From: an uncultured Actinomycetes bacterium
GTDB lineage: Bacteria > Actinomycetota > Acidimicrobiia > Acidimicrobiales > Microtrichaceae
DNA length: 41,488 nucleotides
Reading direction: 5' to 3'
Assembly: GCA_903873135.1 (NCBI GenBank)
Contig: CAIQNH010000050.1
Span: 1-41,488 of the forward strand
This document shows positions 1 to 7,038 of the stretch, piece after piece. Each line of letters begins with the position of its first letter. The stretch's first letter is position 1. A program made the translations under genes and the position numbers. The notes below the pieces were generated by a model. The model was not told where the DNA came from, searched no databases, and worked only from the letters and a program-made list of their open reading frames with translations.

Positions 1-1047
1 ATGCCGCTCTACAAGTACGTGGGCAACCGGATCCTGACGACCGTCCAGAACGCTGCCGCAGGTGCCGAGTTGTCCGAGTGGCACTCCGGCTACCGCGCCT
101 ACGCCGTCCGGGCCCTCGCCGAGGTGCCGTTCGAGACGAACAGCGACGACTTCGACTTCGACACCGAGATCATCATCCAGATGATCGAGGGCGGGAAGCG
201 GATCGTCGAGATCCCGATCCCCACCTACTACGGGGACGAGATCTGCCACGTCAACGGGCTGTCCTACGCCCGTGACGTCACGGTCGACACCCTGAGGTAC
301 CGGGCCCACAAGATGGGCTTCGGCACCGGGGAGCTGGCGTTCGCGAGCGCCGGCTACGAGCACAAGGAGGACGTCGACTCCTCCCACGTCCGGCTCGTCG
401 AGTGGGCCTCGACGCTCCCGCCGGGTCGCGTGCTCGACCTGGGTTGCGGCGACGGTGTACTGGCCGAGCGCCTCCGGTCCTTCGGTCACGAGGTCACCGG
501 TGTGGACCTGCAGCCCTGGGGCGACGTGAAGGAGCGTGTCGACCGCTTCGTGCAGGCCGACCTGGACCAGGGCCTCCCGAGCAGCGTCGACGGCCCCTTC
601 GACCTGGTGCTCGCCGCCGACGTCCTGGAGCACGTCCGGCGCCCTGCGGAGCTCCTCGAGGACCTCCGACGAGTGGTGCCGCCCACCGGTCACGTGGTCG
701 TGAGCGTGCCGAACTTCGGTCACTGGTACCCCCGGCTGCGGGTGCTGCTCGGTCGGTTCGACTACGACCGCCGGGGGATCCTGGACCAGGACCACGTCCG
801 CTTCTTCACCCGGCGCAGCGTCGAGCGGCTCCTCCAGGGCGCCGGGTTCCGCATCGAACGGCGGGACAGCACCGGCCTCCCGGTCGAGGTGGTCGACCGC
901 GGTGCCGCACCCGGGGGCGGCGGAGGACTCCGTCGACTGGTGGCTGCGCTGGACCGGGTGCTCCGGACGGTCCGGCCCGAGGTGTTCGCCTACCAGTTCC
1001 TCTACGACCTCCGCCCAGCGCCGCAGCGGTCGCGGCGGGCTCAGTGA
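1..1047 (+). CDS. GT2 glycosyltransferase (C-terminal part) fused to SAM-dependent methyltransferase, 5' truncated
   Basis: The reading frame is open at the left edge, so the ATG at base 1 is probably internal. The first ~110 residues match the C-terminal half of dolichyl-phosphate-mannose-synthase-type family 2 glycosyltransferases: a LSEWHSGYRAY segment, FDFDTEIIIQ, and EIPIPTYYGDEICHVNG. The nucleotide-sugar DxD part would lie upstream of the window. From about residue 140 a class I methyltransferase begins, with SAM motif I VLDLGCGDG near residue 144 and DVLEHV near 207. The fusion suggests one polypeptide that transfers a sugar and methylates a lipid-linked or nearby acceptor; that coupling is inference. 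The next gene starts at the base after the stop, so the two are probably co-translated. The substrate is unknown. Confidence 0.85.
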   Translation: MPLYKYVGNRILTTVQNAAAGAELSEWHSGYRAYAVRALAEVPFETNSDDFDFDTEIIIQMIEGGKRIVEIPIPTYYGDEICHVNGLSYARDVTVDTLRYRAHKMGFGTGELAFASAGYEHKEDVDSSHVRLVEWASTLPPGRVLDLGCGDGVLAERLRSFGHEVTGVDLQPWGDVKERVDRFVQADLDQGLPSSVDGPFDLVLAADVLEHVRRPAELLEDLRRVVPPTGHVVVSVPNFGHWYPRLRVLLGRFDYDRRGILDQDHVRFFTRRSVERLLQGAGFRIERRDSTGLPVEVVDRGAAPGGGGGLRRLVAALDRVLRTVRPEVFAYQFLYDLRPAPQRSRRAQ

Positions 1048-2430
1048 GTGGCCTCGCCGTCGGACACGATCGGAGCGCGCCCCGTCGTCGACGGTGATGC
1101 GCAGCCTGCGGGAGCGCGGGTGCGTCTGCCGGCGCGACGTGAGCTCCTGGCCGTGGCGGCCGTCGCCGTGGCCACCCGGTTGGTGGCGGCCGCGCTGCTC
1201 GTCGAGTCGCCGGTGGGCCTGGCCGACCCGTTCCTCTACCAGGCCTTCGGTCAGGCGATCGCTGCCGGGTACGGGTACATCTCGCTGCTCGGACAGCCGA
1301 CCGCCTACTACCCGCCCGGGTACCCGTTCACGCTCGCCGTGCTCCAGTGGCCACTGGACCGGCTGGGCGTGCCGGAGGCGCTCCCCGTCGTCGCCGCCGT
1401 GGCCCAGGCCCTGCTCGGCGGCGCCACTGCGGCGGTCGTGACGGTCGCCGGTGGGCGGCTCGCTGCGTCGCTCCGATCGGGGCTCGACCCCCGCTGGGTC
1501 GGTGTGGCTGCCGGACTCCTGGTGGCGTGCTGGCCCAACCTCGTCGTCTACTCCACGGTGCTCCTCTCCGAGACGCTGTTCGTCGCGAGCGTCTCGGCCG
1601 CCCTCGCCGCCCTGCTGGTCGCCGGCCGGGACGTCCGGTGGGGTCCGCCGCTGGCTGCCGCCGCCCTCGCCACGGGCGTCGCCACCCTGGTGCGCCCGCA
1701 GGCGCTGCTCTACGTGCCGGCGGTCGCTGCGGCCTGGGCGTTCGCACGGGTGCCGCGTCGGACCGTGCTGCTCGGCGTCGCCGTGCTCCTGGCCGGCGCC
1801 GCCGTGGTGGTGGTGCCGTGGACGACCCGGAACACGCTGGTGATGGGGTCGCCCGTGCCCGTCTCGACGAACCTCGGTGACAACCTGTGCATCGGATTCC
1901 AGGACGGCGCGACCGGAGGGTTCTCCATGAACGCAGCCTGCGGCACGGGTACCACCTACGTCGACGGGCCCGAGGTGGAGGTGGAGCGCAACGCCGAGCT
2001 GCAGCGACGGGCGGTCGAGTGGATCGCCGGTCACCCCGCCGAGCTCCCCGTGCTGTCGGTGCGCAAGCTCTGGATCACGTTCGGCAGCGACTGGGACGGC
2101 GTCCGTGCGGCCGAGTCCTACGGAGCCGCGCCGCAGCTCGGCGACGCGCAGCGCCAGGTCGTCCACGCTGCGTTCGACGTCGCGTGGTGGGCGATGGTCG
2201 GGCTCGCGGTCCTGGGCCTCGTCGCCACCGTGAGGACGCCCGGTCGGCGGGAGGTGGAGCCGCTGGTGGTGGTGCTCACTCTCCTCGCCGGTGCGGTCGT
2301 GCCGGTGCTGTTCTTCGGTGATCCTCGCTTCAAGATGGGGGTGGCGCCGTCGCTGGTGCTGCTCGCCGCCGTCGGCCTGGGGTGGACCCGTGCGCGCGTC
2401 CGTCCCGGACTCCGGGAGGTCGCGCCGTGA
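1048..2430 (+). CDS. GT-C (ArnT/PMT-like) membrane glycosyltransferase
   Basis: This is a 460-residue polytopic membrane protein starting with a GTG directly abutting the preceding stop. It looks like a GT-C fold enzyme of the ArnT/PMT_2 type, which uses polyprenyl-phosphate sugars on the outer face of the membrane. An early loop carries TAYYPPGYPF at residues ~85-94, as in family 39/83-like enzymes. Repeated hydrophobic helices follow, with LVRPQALL near residue 214 and VPWTTRN near 255. A soluble loop with two cysteines sits between about 265 and 345 before the last helices. It shares a GTGA stop/start overlap with the next gene. The mannose-phosphate synthase at 6200-7033 could supply its donor; that link is inference. 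Confidence 0.75.
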   Translation: MASPSDTIGARPVVDGDAQPAGARVRLPARRELLAVAAVAVATRLVAAALLVESPVGLADPFLYQAFGQAIAAGYGYISLLGQPTAYYPPGYPFTLAVLQWPLDRLGVPEALPVVAAVAQALLGGATAAVVTVAGGRLAASLRSGLDPRWVGVAAGLLVACWPNLVVYSTVLLSETLFVASVSAALAALLVAGRDVRWGPPLAAAALATGVATLVRPQALLYVPAVAAAWAFARVPRRTVLLGVAVLLAGAAVVVVPWTTRNTLVMGSPVPVSTNLGDNLCIGFQDGATGGFSMNAACGTGTTYVDGPEVEVERNAELQRRAVEWIAGHPAELPVLSVRKLWITFGSDWDGVRAAESYGAAPQLGDAQRQVVHAAFDVAWWAMVGLAVLGLVATVRTPGRREVEPLVVVLTLLAGAVVPVLFFGDPRFKMGVAPSLVLLAAVGLGWTRARVRPGLREVAP

Positions 2431-4490
2431 GGTGGGACGTCGTCGAGCGGCCGGCGTCGGGGGACGCCGCCCACCCCGTGGGCGCGGTTCCGGGCGGGTC
2501 CGTGGATCCGGCATCGGCGGTGTCGCGGCGGCGGCGCTCGCTGGACGGACTGCGGTGCGTGGCGGTCCTGTCGGTGCTCGTCTACCACGCCGAGGACCGC
2601 TACCTGCCGGGCGGCTTCGTCGGCGTCGACGTCTTCTTCGCGCTGTCGGGCTACCTGATCACGGCCCTCCTGGTCGCCGAACGCTCGCGGACCGGCCGGG
2701 TCGCCCTGGGCGGGTTCTGGATGCGTCGCGTGCGCCGACTGTGGCCCCTGGCCTGGCTCACGCTCGCGGCGGTCGCTGCGGTCGGGTTGCTGGGCGTGTG
2801 GGGCGACGACCGGGAGCGGCTGCTCCCGGTCGAGACCCTGGCCGCGCTCGCGAACGTCTCCAACTGGTGGCAGATGGCCAACGGTGGGTACGTCACCTCG
2901 GGAGTGGCGCCGTCGCCGCTGCGGCACTTCTGGTCCCTCGCCGTGGAGGAGCAGTTCTACCTGCTCTGGCCGCTGCTCCTCGTCGGACTGCTCGCGCTCG
3001 GCCGTCGTCGTGGCCGCGCCGGCGCCCCGGACTCCGTCGTCCCCGCCGCCGTGGGCGTGGTGGTGCTCTTCGTCGCCTCGGCGGTCTCCGCCTGGGTGGC
3101 GACCCCGACGGTGGCCTACCTCGGTACCCACACCCGGGCCGTCGCCCTCCTGGCGGGTGCGGCGCTCGCCCTGCTCCTGCGGAACACGCCGCTCGGTGGT
3201 CCGGCCACGGCACAGGGGCGGTGGACGGTGCGCGTCCTGGGCGCCCTCGGCACGGTGGTGCTCGTCGTCGTGGCCGTGGTCGCCTCGCCGCAGTGGCCGC
3301 TCCTGCACCGGGGCGGGTTCGCCCTGGTCGCCGTGGCGTCGGCCTCGGTGGTCGCGCTGGCGCTCGTCCCCGGCTGGCCGCGGAGCCTGCTCGCGCTCGC
3401 TCCGGTCGTCTGGATCGGTCGACGCAGTTACGCCATCTACCTCATCCACTGGCCGCTCGTGGTCGCTGTGGGGCCAGAGGCCCCCGGCTGGGTGGTGCTC
3501 GGCGTGGTGCTGCCGACCTCGGTCGTGCTGGCGGCGTTGGCCCACCGTCTGGTCGAGCGCCCCGTGCAGCTGCGTCGGCTGGCGACACCACGACTCCTCG
3601 GGGCCGGGCTGGTGGTGCTCCTCGTCACCGGGGCCGCGCTCTGGTGGGGTCGACCGACCGTGCCGACCGTGGGGGAGCAGGTTGCGGCGAGCCTGGAGCG
3701 GGTCGAGGACCCGGTCGCCACGTCCACTCCTGAGGGTCCGACCTCGACGACCGTGCCCTGCGTCCCGACCGCCGGCCCGACGCGGCTGTTCCTCGGCGGC
3801 ACCGAGCAGTTCGACGCCTCGACGGTCGAGGAGGTCGCCGACCCCGCCGCCGGGTGTGCCAGCCAGACCAGGGTGCTGGTGCTCGGCGACTCGCTCGGGC
3901 GGAGTGCCTCGAACGGCCTCGTGTCGCTGGGACGACCGGAGCTGCTGGTCTGGGACCGGACGAGTCTGGGTTGCTCCTTCGCCACGACCTCGTTCACGGG
4001 GGAGCCGTGCCCCGACTGGCGCGAGGCCTGGCCGATCTCGCTCCTCGGCATCCAGCCGGACGTGGTCCTCGTGTTCTCACGCACGCTCGAGGGCCTCACC
4101 GGCGACGACCTCGAGTTCACCTCGGCCGAGGCCGAGGCGGCACGCACGGCCCTGTTCGCCGAGGCGGCGCAGACCCTCGGGGCCACCGGCGCACAGGTGC
4201 TGTTCGTGACGTCCGCGCCGCCGGGTGAGCCCAACGGGCGCTTCTACTGCGACGGCCGGACGACCGGGACCCCGTGCGACCCGGCGTGGGCGGCCTCGTG
4301 GAACCGCTCGCTGGTCGCGGGAGCGGCTGCCGGAGGTGCCGGCGTGGTCGACGCCGCAGGTTGGACGGCGGCCAGGTCGGCCACGGACCGGGTGGACCGG
4401 CCCGACGGCCTGCACTACTCCGGTGGTGCGCTGTTCGAGCACGCCACCTGGCTGGCGGACGAGATCCGACGGTCGGTCGTGGCGCCGTGA
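2427..4490 (+). CDS. AT3-SGNH O-acyltransferase (OafA/YrhL type)
   Basis: This 687-residue protein has an N-terminal membrane acyltransferase-3 domain followed by a periplasmic or extracellular SGNH hydrolase domain. The AT3 part shows SLDGLRCVAVL, His54 in VYHAED, FFALSGYLIT and HFWSLAVEEQFYLLWPLL (His167). The SGNH part has GDS with Ser489 as predicted nucleophile and DGLHYS with Asp660/His663. Proteins of this layout move acyl groups, usually acetyl, across the membrane and onto glycans. The chosen GTG at 2427 gives a 4-base overlap with the preceding stop; an upstream in-frame ATG would overlap that gene by ~50 bases. It overlaps the next gene by GTGA. Acceptor and acyl group are not readable from sequence. 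Confidence 0.88.
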   Translation: MRWDVVERPASGDAAHPVGAVPGGSVDPASAVSRRRRSLDGLRCVAVLSVLVYHAEDRYLPGGFVGVDVFFALSGYLITALLVAERSRTGRVALGGFWMRRVRRLWPLAWLTLAAVAAVGLLGVWGDDRERLLPVETLAALANVSNWWQMANGGYVTSGVAPSPLRHFWSLAVEEQFYLLWPLLLVGLLALGRRRGRAGAPDSVVPAAVGVVVLFVASAVSAWVATPTVAYLGTHTRAVALLAGAALALLLRNTPLGGPATAQGRWTVRVLGALGTVVLVVVAVVASPQWPLLHRGGFALVAVASASVVALALVPGWPRSLLALAPVVWIGRRSYAIYLIHWPLVVAVGPEAPGWVVLGVVLPTSVVLAALAHRLVERPVQLRRLATPRLLGAGLVVLLVTGAALWWGRPTVPTVGEQVAASLERVEDPVATSTPEGPTSTTVPCVPTAGPTRLFLGGTEQFDASTVEEVADPAAGCASQTRVLVLGDSLGRSASNGLVSLGRPELLVWDRTSLGCSFATTSFTGEPCPDWREAWPISLLGIQPDVVLVFSRTLEGLTGDDLEFTSAEAEAARTALFAEAAQTLGATGAQVLFVTSAPPGEPNGRFYCDGRTTGTPCDPAWAASWNRSLVAGAAAGGAGVVDAAGWTAARSATDRVDRPDGLHYSGGALFEHATWLADEIRRSVVAP

Positions 4491-6148
4491 CGGGTGGGGA
4501 CGCGACCCCGCGCTGGGGCCGTCGTGACGCCCTCGGGCTGGCCGTCGTGCTCGGGGTGCTGCTGCTCCCCGTGGTCGGCCTGATGCGCTACCAGGGGCCG
4601 CCCATGGAGGAGGGGTTCATGCTCGTGTTCCCCGAGCAGATCCTGCAGGGTCGTCTGCCGCACCGTGACTTCCTCCACCTGTACGGGCCCGGATCGGTGT
4701 ACGCACTGGCCGCCGTCTACGGCATCTTCGGGGTCGACATCACCGTGGAGCGTGTCGTGGGGCTCCTGCAGCACGCCGTCGTGGCGGTCGCGCTCTACGC
4801 GCTGCTGCGACCCTGGGGTCGCCGGGTGGCGGTGCCGGCGTGCGTGGTGTCGGTGCTGATCCTGCTGCTCCCGATGGGTCTCGTGGCGATGGCGTGGAAC
4901 GGGGCCCTCGCGTTCGCCACCGCAGGGCTCGCCCTCGGGGTCGCCGGGGCCCGTCGGGACGTCACGGATCCGGTCGGCGGGCGGCTGCTCGCGGCGTCGG
5001 GGGTCTGTCTCGGCGCCTCCCTGCTCTTCCGCCCCGATCTGGCGCTCGCGGTGCTCGCCGGGGTCCTGCTCCTGTCGTGGCCGCTGACGTGGGCGCGTCG
5101 GCGTCCGCTCCTCCTCGCCGGCGCGGCGACGCTCCTCCTGTACGTGCCCCACGTCCTGGCGAGCGGGTTCGCAGCGTCGTTCCGGGGCATGTTCCTCGAG
5201 CCGGTGTTCGAGCTCAGGCCGGGTCGCGCGCTCCCGGTCCCGCCATCGTGGGACGAGATCGACGGATTCCTCCAGAAGGCGGGCGCGCTCCGGACCACCG
5301 GGTGGCCGTTCCCCATGCCGGCGCTCTCGCAGCAGATCGTGCTGTGGTTCTGGCTCGTCCTGGCGTCGATCGTGCTCGTCGTGACGGTCGCGGTGCTCCT
5401 CCGGCGCCGTGAGGGTTCCTCGGCGCGGGCAGCGAGCTACCTCCCCGTCGCGGCGTTCTCGACGCTGCTGGTGACCCAGGCGCTCCAGCGACCGGACACG
5501 ACGCACCTGGCGTGGGTGACGTGCATCTCGTTCCCCCTCGCCATGGCCGGGATCGCCTACCTGGTGGAGCGCCGGGCGGGGGAGGGGCGCGCCTGGCTGC
5601 CACCCGTGGCAGCCGCCGCGGTGGCTGCGCTGGTGCTCCTCGTCGTCATCCCGTTCTACCCGGTACGGACCTACCTCGACGCGGTCGGCCAGTCCTTCGG
5701 CCGCAACCAGTTCGGCACGGCGATCACGAACGGTGACCGGACGTTCTGGTTCGGGAGTCCGGAGGGGGCGGCTGACGCCCAGCGGGTCGTGGACGAACTG
5801 GCGGTCCGTTCGCAGCCGGGGGAACGGTTGATCGCAGCACCGGGCGACCTGTCCCGCACCAACTACAGCGACGCGTACTTCTACCACCTGTTCCCCGACC
5901 TGGTTCCCGGAACCCGCTACATCGAGATGGACCCCGGCCTGGCGGACGCCGAGGGTTCCGGGCTCGCCGAGGAGGTCGCCGCCTCCGACTGGCTCATCCT
6001 CACGGATGCCGCCGATGCGTGGACCGAGCCCAACACCTCGGCATCGTCACGGAGCCAGGCGGCCAACCAGGTGGTGGCGGAGCAGTTCTGCGAGGTGGTG
6101 GCCACACCGACCGTCCGGCTGCTGGAGCGGTGCCGTCCCGACACCTGA
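4487..6148 (+). CDS. Polytopic GT-C-like membrane protein
   Basis: This 553-residue, roughly ten-helix membrane protein starts at a GTG overlapping the upstream stop by four bases. The early extracytoplasmic loop reads MEEGFMLVFPEQILQG, followed by RDFLHLYGPGSVYALAAVYG. An acidic first loop followed by a D-x-x-x-LYGPGS stretch is common in uncharacterised GT-C-like membrane proteins of envelope glycan clusters. The last ~130 residues are soluble and extracytoplasmic-looking. I do not recognise an exact family. Its place between two O-acyltransferase genes and beside a polyprenol-phosphate mannose synthase supports a role in glycan assembly at the membrane, which is inference. Confidence 0.65.
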   Translation: MTGGDATPRWGRRDALGLAVVLGVLLLPVVGLMRYQGPPMEEGFMLVFPEQILQGRLPHRDFLHLYGPGSVYALAAVYGIFGVDITVERVVGLLQHAVVAVALYALLRPWGRRVAVPACVVSVLILLLPMGLVAMAWNGALAFATAGLALGVAGARRDVTDPVGGRLLAASGVCLGASLLFRPDLALAVLAGVLLLSWPLTWARRRPLLLAGAATLLLYVPHVLASGFAASFRGMFLEPVFELRPGRALPVPPSWDEIDGFLQKAGALRTTGWPFPMPALSQQIVLWFWLVLASIVLVVTVAVLLRRREGSSARAASYLPVAAFSTLLVTQALQRPDTTHLAWVTCISFPLAMAGIAYLVERRAGEGRAWLPPVAAAAVAALVLLVVIPFYPVRTYLDAVGQSFGRNQFGTAITNGDRTFWFGSPEGAADAQRVVDELAVRSQPGERLIAAPGDLSRTNYSDAYFYHLFPDLVPGTRYIEMDPGLADAEGSGLAEEVAASDWLILTDAADAWTEPNTSASSRSQAANQVVAEQFCEVVATPTVRLLERCRPDT

Positions 6149-6187
6149 GGGCCGGAGGGTGCACCCGGTGGGGTGCTGGAGCCTCGC

Positions 6188-6193
6188 TACACT
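6188..6193 (+). promoter_or_regulatory. -10 box TACACT for leaderless mannosyltransferase gene
   Basis: TACACT ends six bases before the GTG at 6200, so the hexamer sits at -12 to -7 if transcription starts at that G. This fits a leaderless mRNA. No convincing -35 was seen. Confidence 0.6.
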
Positions 6194-6199
6194 CGACCG

Positions 6200-7033
6200 G
6201 TGCGGTCGATCGTCGTCGTGCCCACGTACCGTGAGGCTGAGAACATCGTCGACCTGCTGAGGTCCATCCGGGCCGCCGCGCCCGACACCGACGTGCTGGT
6301 CGTCGACGACGACAGCCCGGACGGCACCGGTCGACTCGCCGAGGAGGTCGGCGCCGAGATCGGTGGTGTGGAGGTGCTCCACCGGGCCCGCAAGGAGGGT
6401 CTGGGAGCGGCCTACCGCCACGGTTTCCGGGTGGCGCTCGACGGCGGCTACGACGTGGTGGCCCAGATGGACGCCGATCTGTCGCACGAGCCGGCCGTCC
6501 TCCCCGAGCTGATCGCCGCCGTGCTGGCTGGCGCCGACGTGGCCGTGGGCTCGCGCTACGTGCCCGGGGGATCCATCCCCAACTGGACGTGGCTGCGACG
6601 GGGGCTGTCCCGCTGGGGGAACGCCTACGCCCGCTGGATGCTGCGCCTCAGCGTCCGGGATGCGACCAGCGCCTTCCGGGCCTACCGGTCCGACCTCCTC
6701 GAGCAGATCGACATCGACGGGACCCGGGCCAACGGCTACCTGTTCCAGATCGAGACTGCGTTCCGACTGTCCGCCGCCGGCGCGCGTGTGGCGGAGCTGC
6801 CGATCACGTTCGTCGACCGCGTGGCGGGACAGTCGAAGATGGCCGTCGTCAGGACGATGGTGGAGACCGAGCTCCGGGTCACGTGGTGGGGTCTGTCGCT
6901 CCGGGCACCGGGACTCACGTCGGCCTTCCGTCGGTCCTCGGGCGGTCGCTACCTCGCCGGTCGCGTCGCCCCCATGCCGTTGCCGCAGGGGTCGGGTGGC
7001 GGGGACGGCGTCGCGGGCGACGGTCGGGACTGA
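6200..7033 (+). CDS. Polyprenol-phosphate mannose synthase-like GT2 (DPM1/Ppm1 catalytic domain)
   Basis: This 277-residue soluble GT2 enzyme probably transfers a sugar, typically mannose from GDP-mannose, to a polyprenyl phosphate on the cytoplasmic face. It has VVVPTYREAENI at the N-terminus, the nucleotide-binding DDDSPDGTG at ~36-44, QMDADLSHEP with the metal-binding DAD, and the GSRYVPGG and FVDR elements of the DPM family. There is no C-terminal membrane domain. The GTG at 6200 is preferred because TACACT lies six bases upstream; a GTG at 6173 is an alternative. The gene gives the membrane glycosyltransferases nearby a plausible lipid-linked donor. The next gene begins six bases after the stop. 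Confidence 0.85.
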   Translation: MRSIVVVPTYREAENIVDLLRSIRAAAPDTDVLVVDDDSPDGTGRLAEEVGAEIGGVEVLHRARKEGLGAAYRHGFRVALDGGYDVVAQMDADLSHEPAVLPELIAAVLAGADVAVGSRYVPGGSIPNWTWLRRGLSRWGNAYARWMLRLSVRDATSAFRAYRSDLLEQIDIDGTRANGYLFQIETAFRLSAAGARVAELPITFVDRVAGQSKMAVVRTMVETELRVTWWGLSLRAPGLTSAFRRSSGGRYLAGRVAPMPLPQGSGGGDGVAGDGRD

Positions 7034-7038
7034 GGGCC

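Noticed and set aside
6173-6202. Earlier GTG start (6173) for the mannose synthase
   Set aside because: A GGAG-like stretch lies upstream but the TACACT box at 6188-6193 would then be inside the gene; the family normally begins near VVVPTY.
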